A DNA stretch of 57,717 nucleotides from a bacterium (GTDB taxonomy: Bacteria > Myxococcota_A > UBA9160 > UBA6930). How positions within the stretch are numbered: the stretch's first letter is position 1; each line of letters opens with the position of its first letter. Positions 40,840-49,888 of this stretch are shown one piece after another. Location: positions 1 through 57,717 of the forward strand of contig JAAELW010000190.1 in assembly GCA_024226235.1 (NCBI GenBank). Direction: 5' to 3'. The notes below the pieces were generated by a model. It ran no database searches, was not told the DNA's origin, and saw only the letters and a program-made list of their open reading frames with translations. A program made the translations under genes and the position numbers.

Positions 40840-42000
40840 ATGTCAGATCCCTCCGTCCAGCGCGGCCGACTCCCCGAGTGGCTGGCGAAACTCATCTTGC
40901 TTGCGGTCTCGGTGGGTTTCGCGTTGGTCCTCTTCGAAGTGGGCGCGCGGCTCTTCGTACGCGCGTGGACACCTCAGCACGGAGTGCGGAATTTCTGGAG
41001 GCCGGACCCGGCGCTCGGCTGGGTCCATGTTCCTTCAGCCCGGGGCCGCCATGTTCACCATGACTTCGATGTCGAAGTGGCGACCAGTCAACAGGGTTTC
41101 AGGGACGACACAGTGAGCCTGGAGCGCGTCAAGGGCCGAAGACGCGTGCTCTTTCTCGGGGATTCGTTCGGCTTCGGGTACGGAGTCGAGCGGGGCGAAC
41201 TGCTGCCGGACTTGCTCGAAGAGCGCTTTGCGGACACGGAGTTCGTGAACGCGAGCGTGGCCGGCTGGGGGACGGATCAGCAGCTACTCTTCTTCCGCCA
41301 GCAAGGTTACCGCTACTCACCGGACGTGGTCCTCTACCTGTTCCATCCGAACGACGTCGAGGACAACAACGCCGCTCGTCGCTACCGCTACCCGAAGCCC
41401 CAGTTCATCTTCGACAGCGAGGGCAGGCTCGAGTTGACGGGCGTCCCGGTCCCCGCTTTGAGCCTACGCGAGAAGTTCGGGCGTTTCCTGCAACAGCAAA
41501 CCTTCGCCATCTATCGGGTTTGGGATTGGAGGGACCAGCTCCGGACCGTGTGGCAGCAGCGGCAAACGAACACGGACGCTCCCCCCGCACCCCCCGCGGC
41601 GCCCGAACGGCCCACAAGGGCATCGACCCCGGTTGCAGCGGCCGCTGCAACCGTCCCTGGCGGTCCCAAGGAACTCGACGGGCCGACTCGCCCTCCCAAG
41701 CCCGGTCGCAACCAGGACTTCCGAATCAGCCGGGCTCTGATCGAGGCGCTCCACGAGGAGACCCAGCGTCACGACGCGCGGCTGGCCATCGTCAGTATCG
41801 GTGGTGCACCCGATCCGCGCGAACTGCTCACACAGACGCTGCTCCGGCTAGGCGTTCCCTATCTGCCTCTCGACGAGGCATTCGCCAATCACAGAGGCAT
41901 CAAATACAAGTTCCAGCACGACCCCCACTGGAATCCGACGGGCCACGTGCTGGCCGCCGATGCCGTCGAACGCTGGCTCATCGACGAGAAGATCCTCTAG
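40840..42000 (+). CDS. Membrane-anchored SGNH/GDSL hydrolase
   Basis: A 386-residue protein with one N-terminal membrane helix (residues 17-35) and a periplasmic SGNH domain. FLGDSFGFGYGV holds the nucleophile Ser109, and HDPHWNPTGH near the C-terminus holds Asp361 and His363. A proline/alanine-rich linker (residues about 245-280) is inserted before the last part. Proteins of this AlgX/DltD-like type add or remove acyl groups on envelope polysaccharides. It follows the GT39-like gene after 12 bases. Confidence 0.82.
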   Translation: MSDPSVQRGRLPEWLAKLILLAVSVGFALVLFEVGARLFVRAWTPQHGVRNFWRPDPALGWVHVPSARGRHVHHDFDVEVATSQQGFRDDTVSLERVKGRRRVLFLGDSFGFGYGVERGELLPDLLEERFADTEFVNASVAGWGTDQQLLFFRQQGYRYSPDVVLYLFHPNDVEDNNAARRYRYPKPQFIFDSEGRLELTGVPVPALSLREKFGRFLQQQTFAIYRVWDWRDQLRTVWQQRQTNTDAPPAPPAAPERPTRASTPVAAAAATVPGGPKELDGPTRPPKPGRNQDFRISRALIEALHEETQRHDARLAIVSIGGAPDPRELLTQTLLRLGVPYLPLDEAFANHRGIKYKFQHDPHWNPTGHVLAADAVERWLIDEKIL

Positions 42001-42080
42001 CCTGCTTTGTCCGTGAACCCGAACGCATGAAGGCCAACGGGACGCCAGAAGCGGATAGTCAACACCCGGCTTGATCGCGG

Positions 42081-42704
42081 TCAGAGTTCGACCCCGGCGT
42101 CGCGCAACAGCGCGGCCAGCGTTCTCTTCATCACCGCGCGCGCCCTGCGCATGGAGAGCCCCTGACTGCGACGCAAGACCTCCCAGGTCAGTGGGCTCGT
42201 CGCGGCCGCCAACGCTTCGGCCGTTTCCAGCTGCTGTGCTGAAGACCCTCGCGTCAATTCGCGACGGAACAGGCGTTCGACCTCTTCCCGGTGCGAGTGG
42301 AGCGCACCTTGCGAAACCCGCCAGGCCTGCTCCTGTGCCGGACCGACCAATACCTGCGCAGTGAGCGAGCGAGTGAAGGGCATTGTGGCCTCGAGGAATG
42401 TCGAGCGGACCTCGGTGAACTGCTCGAGCCGCTCGGCGACCGGCTCGTCCTCGGAAATCTTCTTCAGCAACGGCGCACAGCGTTGCATGCCCACTTCGAC
42501 GACCGCATCGTAGAGTTCCGAAAGATCGCGGAAGTGATTGAAGACCGACCGGCGTGAGACACCCGCGCGCTCGGCGATCTGGTCGGCGCTCGGCTGGAGG
42601 ACGCCGTCCTCCGCGAGGTCGAGACAGGCCTCGCAGATCGCCAACCGCGAACACACCCTTCGACTGAGCCGCCCGTCGACACCCTCCGGCGGTCTAGGCG
42701 GCAT
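42081..42704 (-). CDS. TetR-family transcriptional regulator
   Basis: A 207-residue regulator. The N-terminal helix-turn-helix reads SADQIAERAGVSRRSVFNHFRD (residues about 39-60), typical of TetR. The C-terminal ligand domain is helical and unassigned. It lies 43 bases downstream of the Baeyer-Villiger monooxygenase gene on the same strand, and a palindrome sits in that gene's promoter, so it is the obvious candidate regulator. The start ATG 42704 has no clear ribosome site. Confidence 0.87.
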   Translation of the reverse strand: MPPRPPEGVDGRLSRRVCSRLAICEACLDLAEDGVLQPSADQIAERAGVSRRSVFNHFRDLSELYDAVVEVGMQRCAPLLKKISEDEPVAERLEQFTEVRSTFLEATMPFTRSLTAQVLVGPAQEQAWRVSQGALHSHREEVERLFRRELTRGSSAQQLETAEALAAATSPLTWEVLRRSQGLSMRRARAVMKRTLAALLRDAGVEL

Positions 42705-42747
42705 GACGGAGCCGTGCTGTGAGAATGAGACCCGCTCCAGGCATCGC

Positions 42748-44550
42748 CTATTTCAGCTCCATGCCCTTCAGCGAGCCTTCCGCCCGCCAGTCGTCCAGGA
42801 TCTTGATGAACTCGGGAGAACCACCGCCGTAGAAGCCGTCCTGGGCACCCCGTTCGGATGCCTTGCCCTCATTGTTGTAGTAGCCGGGGGTGCAGTTCTC
42901 GAAAAAATCGCCCGTGACCTGGGCCTTTTCGATGCACTGGCCGACCCACGCGGCCTCGCCCTCTTCCGTGACCTCGACCGAGCGCGATCCGGCGTCGTTC
43001 GCGGCCTTGACGACGTAGGCGATGTGTTTGGCCTGTTCGTTGAGAAGATGGGGATAGCTCGCGGTGAAGCCGGCCTGGGGGTTGCTCATGATGTAGCAGT
43101 TCGGAAAGCCCCGGACGTGCATGCCGTGGAGTGAGCGCACGCCATCCGCCCATGTTTCAGTCAGGCTCTTCCCGCCTCGACCATGGATCTGGAATCCGGC
43201 CCGGCGCGAGTAGTCGGTTCCGATCTCGAAGCCGCTGGCGTAGATCAGGCAGTCGAGTTCGAACTCCTGGCCAGCCACGACGACCCCCTTCTTCGTAATC
43301 CGTTCCACGCCCTTCCCGTGGGTATCGACGAGCGTGACGTTCGCTCGGTTGAAGGTCTCGAGATACTCGTTGTGGAAGCACGGGCGCTTGCAGAACTGGC
43401 GGTAGTAGGGCTTCAGTGCCTCCGCAGTCGCGGGATCCTCGACGATGGATTCCACCCGTGCACGGATCGACTCCATCTTCTCGAAGTCGGCCAGCTCTAC
43501 GGCCTGGCCAATCCCCTCGGCGGAGAGATCATTGGACTTCCCCGTCCGGATGCCGGCCACCAGTTTCGTGATGATCTCGGTCCATCCATCGTTGACGAGA
43601 TCTTCCTCTTGCGGAACACCCGAGACCAGCGAGTTGAAGTTGTCCATGCGACGCTGGTGCCAGCCAGGCGTCAACCTCCCGGCCCACTCCGAATCGGTGG
43701 CGGGATTGGTCTTCACGTCGATCGACGAAGGAGTGCGTTGGAACACGTGGAGGTGCTCGGCCCACTCTCCGAGGTGCGGAACGCACTGGACCGCAGTCGC
43801 ACCTGTACCGATGATGCCGACCCGCTTGCCCCGCAGGCCTTCCAGGTTCCCTTCACAATCGCCTCCCGTGTAGGCGTAGTCCCAGCGACTGGCGTGGAAG
43901 GAGTGGCCCTCGAACTCCTCGATCCCCGGAATGCCCGGCAGCTTCGGGCGATTCAGCGGACCCGTCGCCAGGCACAGATAGTGCGCCTTCATGCGATCGC
44001 CGCGATTCGTCGAGATGATCCAGCGGGCCTCGTCCTCATCCCAATGGAACTCTTCGACACGGGTCTGGAAACAGACATCGCGATACAGGTCGAACTTGCG
44101 GGCGATGGCCTGGCTGTGGTCGAGGATCTCCTTGCCGGTCGCGTACTTCTGCTTCGGCATGTAGCCCGTCTCTTCGAGGAGCGGCAGATAGGTGTAGGAC
44201 TCGATGTCGCACGCGATGCCGGGGTAGCGGTTCCAGTACCAGGTGCCGCCGAAATCTGCCGCCGGGTCGATGATGCGGACACCCTCGACGCCCGCTTGCT
44301 GCAAGCGCACACTGGCGAGTTGCCCACCGAAGCCACCTCCGATGACGACGACCTCGACCTCGTCCGTCAGGGGCTCGCGCGGAGGAGCAGGCCCCGAATA
44401 GGGATCGTCCAGGAAATGGGCAAAGCGTCCCGTGACCTCCACGTACTGATCGTTGCCATCCTCGCGGAGGCGCCGGTCGCGCTCCTGTCGATACTTCTGG
44501 CGCAACACAGTCGGGTCGAAGTCGGGTGCGGTAGGTCCTGAGGTCGTCAT
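42748..44550 (-). CDS. Baeyer-Villiger monooxygenase
   Basis: A 600-residue FAD/NADPH enzyme that inserts oxygen next to a ketone to make an ester or lactone. The BVMO fingerprint is present as FEGHSFHASRWD (residues 213-224), between two Rossmann motifs, VVIGGGFGGQLA (69-79) and VGIIGTGATAVQ (244-255). GGTWYWNRYPG (101-111) is also characteristic. The N-terminal extension and length resemble the cyclopentadecanone/phenylacetone monooxygenase groups. ATG 44550 has AAGGAG seven bases upstream. It is divergent from an SDR that could supply the ketone by oxidising an alcohol. Confidence 0.92.
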   Translation of the reverse strand: MTTSGPTAPDFDPTVLRQKYRQERDRRLREDGNDQYVEVTGRFAHFLDDPYSGPAPPREPLTDEVEVVVIGGGFGGQLASVRLQQAGVEGVRIIDPAADFGGTWYWNRYPGIACDIESYTYLPLLEETGYMPKQKYATGKEILDHSQAIARKFDLYRDVCFQTRVEEFHWDEDEARWIISTNRGDRMKAHYLCLATGPLNRPKLPGIPGIEEFEGHSFHASRWDYAYTGGDCEGNLEGLRGKRVGIIGTGATAVQCVPHLGEWAEHLHVFQRTPSSIDVKTNPATDSEWAGRLTPGWHQRRMDNFNSLVSGVPQEEDLVNDGWTEIITKLVAGIRTGKSNDLSAEGIGQAVELADFEKMESIRARVESIVEDPATAEALKPYYRQFCKRPCFHNEYLETFNRANVTLVDTHGKGVERITKKGVVVAGQEFELDCLIYASGFEIGTDYSRRAGFQIHGRGGKSLTETWADGVRSLHGMHVRGFPNCYIMSNPQAGFTASYPHLLNEQAKHIAYVVKAANDAGSRSVEVTEEGEAAWVGQCIEKAQVTGDFFENCTPGYYNNEGKASERGAQDGFYGGGSPEFIKILDDWRAEGSLKGMELK

Positions 44551-44599
44551 CGGGTCTCTCCTTGCGTGTGTTCCGCGAAGGTCCCGATCGTACGCTAGA

Positions 44600-44614
44600 T
44601 GCACCCGAAGTGCA
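44600..44614. promoter_or_regulatory. Second, weaker TGCAC/GTGCA inverted repeat
   Basis: TGCAC-ccgaa-GTGCA shares the TGCAC core with the palindrome at 44673-44691 and lies downstream in the monooxygenase leader. It may be a secondary binding site. Confidence 0.35.
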
Positions 44615-44666
44615 CGCTTGACAGTCTTCACACTGCTCCTGATGGCAATTCAGAGTGGTTTGCGCA

Positions 44667-44696
44667 ATTATTATTGCACTGTAAGTGCAATGGCAA
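44667..44696 (-). promoter_or_regulatory. Promoter of the Baeyer-Villiger monooxygenase gene
   Basis: On the minus strand TTGCCA (44696-44691) and AATAAT (44672-44667) are 18 bases apart, each matching the sigma-70 consensus at five of six positions. The region is AT-rich against its surroundings. The leader to ATG 44550 is about 110 bases and ends in a strong ribosome site. Confidence 0.5.
44673..44691. promoter_or_regulatory. Perfect 19-bp palindromic operator candidate
   Basis: attgcact-gta-agtgcaat is a perfect palindrome with an odd centre. It exactly fills the spacer between the -35 and -10 of the monooxygenase promoter, the usual place for TetR repression. The TetR gene two genes away is the likely partner. 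It could also affect the divergent SDR. Confidence 0.6.
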
Positions 44697-44777
44697 CAAC
44701 ACCCGATAGAGCGCTCGCGACGCATCCTCGTCCCAGACCGCGCTAGCGTGGCCGCTCACCCAGGGAAAGGCAGGTCC

Positions 44778-45626
44778 ATGGAACGTCTCCGCGATCGAAT
44801 CGCCGTCGTCACCGGCGGCGCCAGCGGCATTGGCCGCGGAATGGCGGAGGCATTCGCCTCCGAGGGAATGAAACTGGTGATCGCGGATATCGAAACCGCG
44901 GCATTGGATGGCGCGGTCTCCGAGCTTCGCGCCTCTGGCGCGACCGCGATCGGCGTCGAGTGCGATGTCTCCAAGGCCGATTCCGTGGCGCAGCTCGCCG
45001 AGCGCACACTCGAGGAGTACGGCGCAGCCCACGTCATCTGCAACAACGCCGGCGTTGCAGACAGCAGCGGGGGGCCGATCTGGGAGGCCTCCCTCGACGA
45101 CTGGGATTGGGTGATGGGCGCGAACCTGATGGGCGTCATCCACGGCATCCGCAGCTTCGTTCCGATCCTGCTCGAGCAGGAAGAGGGACACGTAGTCAAT
45201 ACCGCGTCGATCGCTGGCCTGATTCCGGGGATCGGCATCTACGGAGTCTCGAAGCACGCTTGCGTCGCGCTCTCCGAAACCCTGTGGAGCGGCCTCCAGG
45301 CCCAGGCTGCGAACGTCGGAGTGTCGGTCTTGTGCCCTGGATGGGTCGCGACCCGGATCGCCGAATCCGAGCGCAACCGGCCCGAAGCACCTCGTCAACC
45401 CCAGGAAGTGGATCCGGAGGCCGAGGCCATTCGCAAGATCTTCGAGAGTGTGATCGCCGGCGGCATGGATCCGGCGGAGGTCGGGCGGATCGTCGCAGAG
45501 GCCGTCAAGGAGCGGCGCTTCTACGTGCTCCCGCACCGCTGGGAGAACATGGTCGAAGCGCGCACGCGCAACATCGTCGAGGGCCGTGACCCCACCCTCG
45601 AAACGCTACCGGGGATCCCGGATTGA
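44778..45626 (+). CDS. Short-chain dehydrogenase divergent from the monooxygenase
   Basis: A 282-residue SDR: AVVTGGASGIGRGM, CNNAGVAD, TASIAGLIPG, and YGVSKHA for Tyr and Lys. The C-terminal third is longer than in FabG and lacks the usual GGxxxxG end, like the 'SDR family' proteins next to monooxygenases. ATG 44778 has AGGCAGG upstream, and TAGCGT at 44744-44749 could be its -10. Together with the monooxygenase it could convert an alcohol to an ester or lactone. Confidence 0.86.
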   Translation: MERLRDRIAVVTGGASGIGRGMAEAFASEGMKLVIADIETAALDGAVSELRASGATAIGVECDVSKADSVAQLAERTLEEYGAAHVICNNAGVADSSGGPIWEASLDDWDWVMGANLMGVIHGIRSFVPILLEQEEGHVVNTASIAGLIPGIGIYGVSKHACVALSETLWSGLQAQAANVGVSVLCPGWVATRIAESERNRPEAPRQPQEVDPEAEAIRKIFESVIAGGMDPAEVGRIVAEAVKERRFYVLPHRWENMVEARTRNIVEGRDPTLETLPGIPD

Positions 45627-45642
45627 TTGAAGGAGCGTGACT

Positions 45643-45671
45643 GGGGACGTGCCCCCGGTGACATCGGTCAC
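45643..45671. repeat. Two small hairpins in the gap after the SDR
   Basis: GGGG-acgtg-CCCC (45643-45655) is followed directly by GTGAC-atcg-GTCAC (45658-45671). They could end transcription of the SDR gene or be a dispersed intergenic repeat; there is no T run. Confidence 0.35.
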
Positions 45672-45749
45672 GCCCCTCCTCTACACCCGCACCGATGAGC
45701 CTTGCTCTCCGTCCCGCGAGTCGCGTGCACGGAGGGAGAGGAGAAGCGG

Positions 45750-46736
45750 ATGCGTTCGACGGTCTGGCGGGTCGGGAGAAAATGGCTGCTCTGTTCGCTC
45801 GCGGTCCTGGCCAGTTGCATGTTGGGTGCACGTTGCCCGATCGCTCTCGGTCCGCGACTCCCCGACGCCCCCGACTGTCCGCTGATGCCACCCGACAGCT
45901 ACTGGCACGTCAGCGTGGAGGATCTGCCGGTCCACCCCCGCTCGGACAGCTGGGTGGAAAGCATCGGGGCGAGCGACCCGGTGCACCCGGACTTCGGTGC
46001 GGGGCTCTGGCAGGGCGGACCGATCGGCATCCCCTACACCACGGCCGGCGCCGAGACTGCGGACGTCCCGGTGCAATTCGGCTACGAAGACGAGAGTGAT
46101 CCCGGCCCGTATCCGATCCCCGACGATGCGCCGATCGAGGGCGGCCCCGATGCCACCGGGGATCGGCACGTGCTGGTCGTGGATCGCAACGCGTGCATCC
46201 TCTACGAACTCTACGACGCCCACCCCGAACCCGACGGCTCGTGGTCCGCGGGGTCAGGCGCGATCTTCGATCTGCTGGCCTACGAGCTGCGCCCCGAGAC
46301 CTGGACCTCCGCGGATGCGGCAGGGCTTCCGATTCTACCCGGCCTGGTTCGCTATGAGGAAGTAGCGGCGGGCCATGTGGCGCACGCGATCCGCTTCACC
46401 GCGCCGAGAACACAGCGCGGCTACTTGTGGCCTGCGCGCCACTTCGCGAGTTCATCGACCGACGCCGATCTCCCGCCCATGGGCGCGTGGTTCCGGCTCA
46501 AGCCCTCCGTCGATCTGGCGGACTTCTCGCCGCAGACGCGGCCCATCGTGCGGGCGCTGCAACGGCACGGCATGATCCTGGCCGACAACGGATCGCCGTG
46601 GTTCCTGTCGGGCGCTCCCGACCCGCGTTGGGACAACGACATCCTGCGTGAGCTGCGGACCCTGCGTGGCACGGATTTCGAAGCCGTCGACACCTCGAGC
46701 CTGCCCACCGACCCGGACTCGCTGCAGGTCCGCTGA
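45750..46736 (+). CDS. Putative exported lipoprotein
   Basis: A 328-residue protein with a signal sequence and lipobox-like LASC near residue 23, so probably a lipoprotein. The mature part has the odd segment SWVESIGASDPVHPDFGAG, then GPIGIPYTTAG, VPVQFGYEDESDPGPYPIP and DRHVLVVDRNACILYELYDA. This resembles an uncharacterised secreted family I cannot name. No catalytic motif is identified. ATG 45750 has GAGGAG upstream. It is a single gene. Confidence 0.7.
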   Translation: MRSTVWRVGRKWLLCSLAVLASCMLGARCPIALGPRLPDAPDCPLMPPDSYWHVSVEDLPVHPRSDSWVESIGASDPVHPDFGAGLWQGGPIGIPYTTAGAETADVPVQFGYEDESDPGPYPIPDDAPIEGGPDATGDRHVLVVDRNACILYELYDAHPEPDGSWSAGSGAIFDLLAYELRPETWTSADAAGLPILPGLVRYEEVAAGHVAHAIRFTAPRTQRGYLWPARHFASSSTDADLPPMGAWFRLKPSVDLADFSPQTRPIVRALQRHGMILADNGSPWFLSGAPDPRWDNDILRELRTLRGTDFEAVDTSSLPTDPDSLQVR

Positions 46737-46804
46737 CGGGGAGGGGCGAAAGCCCCTGTGGCACTTCGCAAGTTCGTGAAGCACGATCACGCGCGGAGTT
46801 CAGC

Positions 46805-47665
46805 TTGGGAATCGTCTACGCCCTACTCGCCTACGGAGTGTGGGGAGTGTTGCCCGTCTACTGGAAGGCACTCGCTGCAGTTCCGGCCACGGAGATCCTC
46901 GCTTGGCGGGTGGTCGGCACACTGGCGTTCACATTGCTGCTGCTCGGCGTGCTGGGCCGGATTCCAGAACTCACCGCCCTTCGCCGCCAACCCCGTGATG
47001 CGCTGCGGCTCGGCCTCGGTGGTGCGCTGATCGGCACGAACTGGCTGATCTTCATCTGGGCCGTAAACCACGAGCTGCTGCTCGAAGCGAGCTTTGGTTA
47101 TTACCTGAACCCGCTGTTCAACGTGTTCCTGGGCCGAGTCGTGCTCGGCGAGCGGATATGGCCACTCCAGGCTTCGGCCGTGGCCATCGCTGCAGGAGGT
47201 GTCGCCGTCCTCGGGTGGCATTTTGGCGGCTTGCCGTGGATCTCTCTCGCACTCGCGACCAGCTTCGGGCTCTACGGGTTGATCCACAAGCTGAGCCATG
47301 CCCGACCGATCCCTGCGCTCTCGTTCGAGACGACACTGCTCGCGCCTCTGGCCGTGCTGTTCCTGATCGGTGGCGTGGAACCCGCGGGCGGTGCGATCGC
47401 TCGGGGCCTGAGCTCCGAAGAGCAGGTCTTGCTCCTCGCGGCGGGTCCCGTCACCGCCCTGCCCTTGCTGTGGTTCGGCAGTGCGGCGCGGCGGCTACCG
47501 CTCTCGCTCCTCGGCCTGTTCCAGTACATCGCACCCAGCATGGGCTTCCTGCTGGCGTTGTTCGTCTACGACGAGCCCTTCTCGCCGGCCCACGGAGTCG
47601 CGTTCTCATTCATCTGGCTCGCATTGGCACTCTTCAGCTTCGACTCCTGGCGAAGGAGCCGATAG
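46805..47665 (+). CDS. rarD: RarD-like EamA transporter
   Basis: A 286-residue, ten-helix membrane protein with the RarD start GIVYALLAYGVWGVLPVYWKAL and GTNWLIFIWAVNHELLLEASFGYYLNPL, both characteristic of RarD (originally linked to chloramphenicol sensitivity). The substrate is unknown. The start is TTG 46805 with GGAG about six bases upstream. It faces the dienelactone-hydrolase gene. Confidence 0.88.
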   Translation: MGIVYALLAYGVWGVLPVYWKALAAVPATEILAWRVVGTLAFTLLLLGVLGRIPELTALRRQPRDALRLGLGGALIGTNWLIFIWAVNHELLLEASFGYYLNPLFNVFLGRVVLGERIWPLQASAVAIAAGGVAVLGWHFGGLPWISLALATSFGLYGLIHKLSHARPIPALSFETTLLAPLAVLFLIGGVEPAGGAIARGLSSEEQVLLLAAGPVTALPLLWFGSAARRLPLSLLGLFQYIAPSMGFLLALFVYDEPFSPAHGVAFSFIWLALALFSFDSWRRSR

Positions 47666-47676
47666 GAACGCCCGCG

Positions 47677-48456
47677 CTACGACTGGAGGCGTTCGGCGAA
47701 CAGGGCCAGCACGCGATCTACGGCTTCCCGGGTCGGATGGCCTGCCTCGTCGACGAATTCCAGCGCCACCACGCTGTGGGCCGTACGGCTGAGGCCGTGG
47801 GGATTGCCCGGCCCCGAGTCGATCTCGATCCCCTCGAAACCGTCACCCAGCTCGCGCCTGAGGGTCTCGAAACGCTCAGGTGGACACAGCGGATCGTGGG
47901 TGAAGCGCAGGCCCAGGACTCCGGCGCCTTCGGCCGTCCGATTCTTCAAACAGCTGAGCTGTTCCGGTGTCACGTGCAGTGCAGCGCGCCGCTTCTTGCC
48001 GATACCGAACGGCAGCGAGGGCTGGGAGAGTACCGGCGCCATCAACGCGGGCTCCATCATCAGGGCCAACGCAAAGTTGCCCGTCAGGCACATACCGATC
48101 GCTCCGATGCCCTTGCCCCCGAGTTCCTCGTGGAGTGCCCGCGCGAGGGCTCGCAACCAATCCGTGATCGGGCTGGTGCCATGGGCAGAAAGTACGTGGA
48201 ACTCCTGACGAATGCAGGCCTGGAGCATCTGGCCCATCACGTAGCCCCCGGAGACGGGCTTGCCGAGAACCCCGAAGAGCTCGGGCATCTCGACCGTGAA
48301 GCCCGCGTCCGCAACGATGCGCGCGAAGCGTGCGACCTCCGGTGTGATGCCCGGAATCTCGTGCATGACCAGCACGCCGGGGCCTTCGCCACATCGGTGG
48401 ACCTTACGCGTAGCGCCTTCGATCGTGACCTCGCGAGTCTCGAATCCTTCCAGCAT
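47677..48456 (-). CDS. Dienelactone hydrolase family protein
   Basis: A 259-residue alpha/beta hydrolase. Cys123 in AIGMCLTGN is the DLH-type cysteine nucleophile, with VMHEIPGIT before it and late Asp and His (TREAVDRVL region; PHGLS). DLH enzymes open enol-lactones in aromatic degradation, but this family is broad. The start ATG 48456 has TATCGT seven bases upstream. An open frame to 49029 is antisense to the EAL gene and not used. Confidence 0.82.
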   Translation of the reverse strand: MLEGFETREVTIEGATRKVHRCGEGPGVLVMHEIPGITPEVARFARIVADAGFTVEMPELFGVLGKPVSGGYVMGQMLQACIRQEFHVLSAHGTSPITDWLRALARALHEELGGKGIGAIGMCLTGNFALALMMEPALMAPVLSQPSLPFGIGKKRRAALHVTPEQLSCLKNRTAEGAGVLGLRFTHDPLCPPERFETLRRELGDGFEGIEIDSGPGNPHGLSRTAHSVVALEFVDEAGHPTREAVDRVLALFAERLQS

Positions 48457-48463
48457 GTCGGAC

Positions 48464-48469
48464 ACGATA
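48464..48469 (-). promoter_or_regulatory. -10-like TATCGT before the dienelactone hydrolase gene
   Basis: On the minus strand TATCGT ends 7 bases before the ATG at 48456, with no ribosome site; consistent with a leaderless transcript. Confidence 0.42.
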
Positions 48470-48500
48470 CACCGGGCGACTCGCGGTTCCAGGCCTCGTT

Positions 48501-49823
48501 TCAGGCGCGTAGAGGTGTGGGCTTGCCGAACAACCAGCCCTGGCCGAAGGAGATCTCCAGCTCTTTCAAGACTTCGAGCTCCTCGAGGGTGTCGAGCCCT
48601 TCGCCGATGATCTTGGCTCCGATCGTGTGGGCCACGGCTTGAAGCGCCTGGAGCAGGGCCTTGCGGGCGGGATCCGTATCGAGGCCGGTCACCAACGCAC
48701 GGTCGACCTTGATGAACTCGGGCTCCAGTTCGATGACCGCCTGCAGGCTCGCATAGCCCGCGCCGGTATCGTCCAATGCAAAGCGGAATCCCTGGGCACG
48801 ATAGGCGTCGCGAACCTCGCGAAACGCATCGAAGTTGTCGATCGATTCCTGCTCGGAAATCTCGAATACCACATCGGTCGGCCGTAGCTTGCTGCGCCGA
48901 AGGGTATGGACCAGCTCCTCCGGCGCGAAGTAGGGGTCGTGAATCGTCGTCGGGCGGATGTTCAGGAAGAGCGCCGTGCCAGCAGGAATGCCGATCGCCC
49001 CTTCGAGACCCGCGCGCCGGCAGAGGCAATCGAGCTCGAAGATCAAGTCTTCTTCCTCTGCTGCATCGAATAGCGCCAGCGGGCTGCGAAAGACGCTGCC
49101 CTCGGGCCCGCGCACCAGGGCTTCGTAGCCAAAGACCGTCTTGGTGGTGACGTCGACGATCGGCTCGTAGACGGATGAGACTTCACCGGCGAGCAACATC
49201 GACTGGAACATTCGGCGCCGACCACGTGCATCCATGCGGGATTGAAGCTCGGCATCGTCTCGAGCCTCGGACAGCGCCTGACGAATCTGGGTCTCCGCAC
49301 CACGAAAGGGGTTGCGTTGAACCGCCGCGTAGCCCACCGAGAACCCCGGCGAGCGCCGCGAGTAGGGGTAGACGAGTTTCACGCCCTGGCGCTCGATCGC
49401 CTTCTCGATCCCACTCACGAGGCTCGGAAGCTCGGTGCGGTAGAATTCGCCCTCTCCCTCCCCGCGAAAGAAGATCACCGCGATCTCGGGGCGTCCCGTC
49501 TCTCCGGTGACGACGACTTCGTCGCCATCGAGCCGGTCCACGGCCACGTCGTAGACGAGCGCGCTCAAGTTGCGGAGTGCCGCCTTGCTCGCTTCCGAGC
49601 CGCAGTTCCGCTCGATCTCCGCCAGACCGGAACCATCGACCAGGACGATCGCGAGGCATTTCCCGCAGCCATACTGCTGGACGAGTGCAGGCAGCACGTC
49701 GCCGAGCCGCGGCAATACGGCCGTACGCAGCGAACGGGGGCCTCCGTCCAACCCCTCGTCCTTCTCAGGCTCGGCTTGACTCACCTGGGCGTCATCGGCG
49801 TCTCGGGCTTCTGGATTGAGCAC
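48501..49823 (-). CDS. EAL-domain cyclic di-GMP phosphodiesterase with a degenerate GGDEF-like part
   Basis: A 440-residue protein. Residues about 30-205 resemble a GGDEF domain but lack GG(D/E)EF, so cyclase activity is unlikely. Residues 212-440 are an EAL domain with the catalytic set intact: Glu234 (EAL), Asn288, Glu321, Asp351-Asp352 (DDTGAG in place of DDFGTG), Lys372, Glu408 and Gln428. It should hydrolyse c-di-GMP to pGpG. GTG 49823 lacks a close ribosome site. A PilZ protein, the usual c-di-GMP receptor, is encoded 3 kb away. Confidence 0.86.
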   Translation of the reverse strand: MLNPEARDADDAQVSQAEPEKDEGLDGGPRSLRTAVLPRLGDVLPALVQQYGCGKCLAIVLVDGSGLAEIERNCGSEASKAALRNLSALVYDVAVDRLDGDEVVVTGETGRPEIAVIFFRGEGEGEFYRTELPSLVSGIEKAIERQGVKLVYPYSRRSPGFSVGYAAVQRNPFRGAETQIRQALSEARDDAELQSRMDARGRRRMFQSMLLAGEVSSVYEPIVDVTTKTVFGYEALVRGPEGSVFRSPLALFDAAEEEDLIFELDCLCRRAGLEGAIGIPAGTALFLNIRPTTIHDPYFAPEELVHTLRRSKLRPTDVVFEISEQESIDNFDAFREVRDAYRAQGFRFALDDTGAGYASLQAVIELEPEFIKVDRALVTGLDTDPARKALLQALQAVAHTIGAKIIGEGLDTLEELEVLKELEISFGQGWLFGKPTPLRA

Positions 49824-49874
49824 GGGCGCTTGGGGCTTTCCCCCGAGGCCGAGGCCCGATCCCGACCGGTGGGC

Positions 49875-49880
49875 TACCGT
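49875..49880 (+). promoter_or_regulatory. -10-like TACCGT before the HAD gene
   Basis: TACCGT ends 8 bases before the ATG at 49889 with no Shine-Dalgarno sequence; consistent with a leaderless transcript. Confidence 0.4.
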
Positions 49881-49888
49881 GCCCGGCC

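Noticed and set aside
43183-44541. A 452-codon plus-strand frame opposite the Baeyer-Villiger gene
   Set aside because: The monooxygenase on the minus strand has the complete BVMO fingerprint; the plus-strand translation has no recognisable motif.
47677-49029. A fused protein ending in dienelactone hydrolase
   Set aside because: The N-terminal part is antisense to the EAL domain; ATG 48456 gives a complete hydrolase of normal length.
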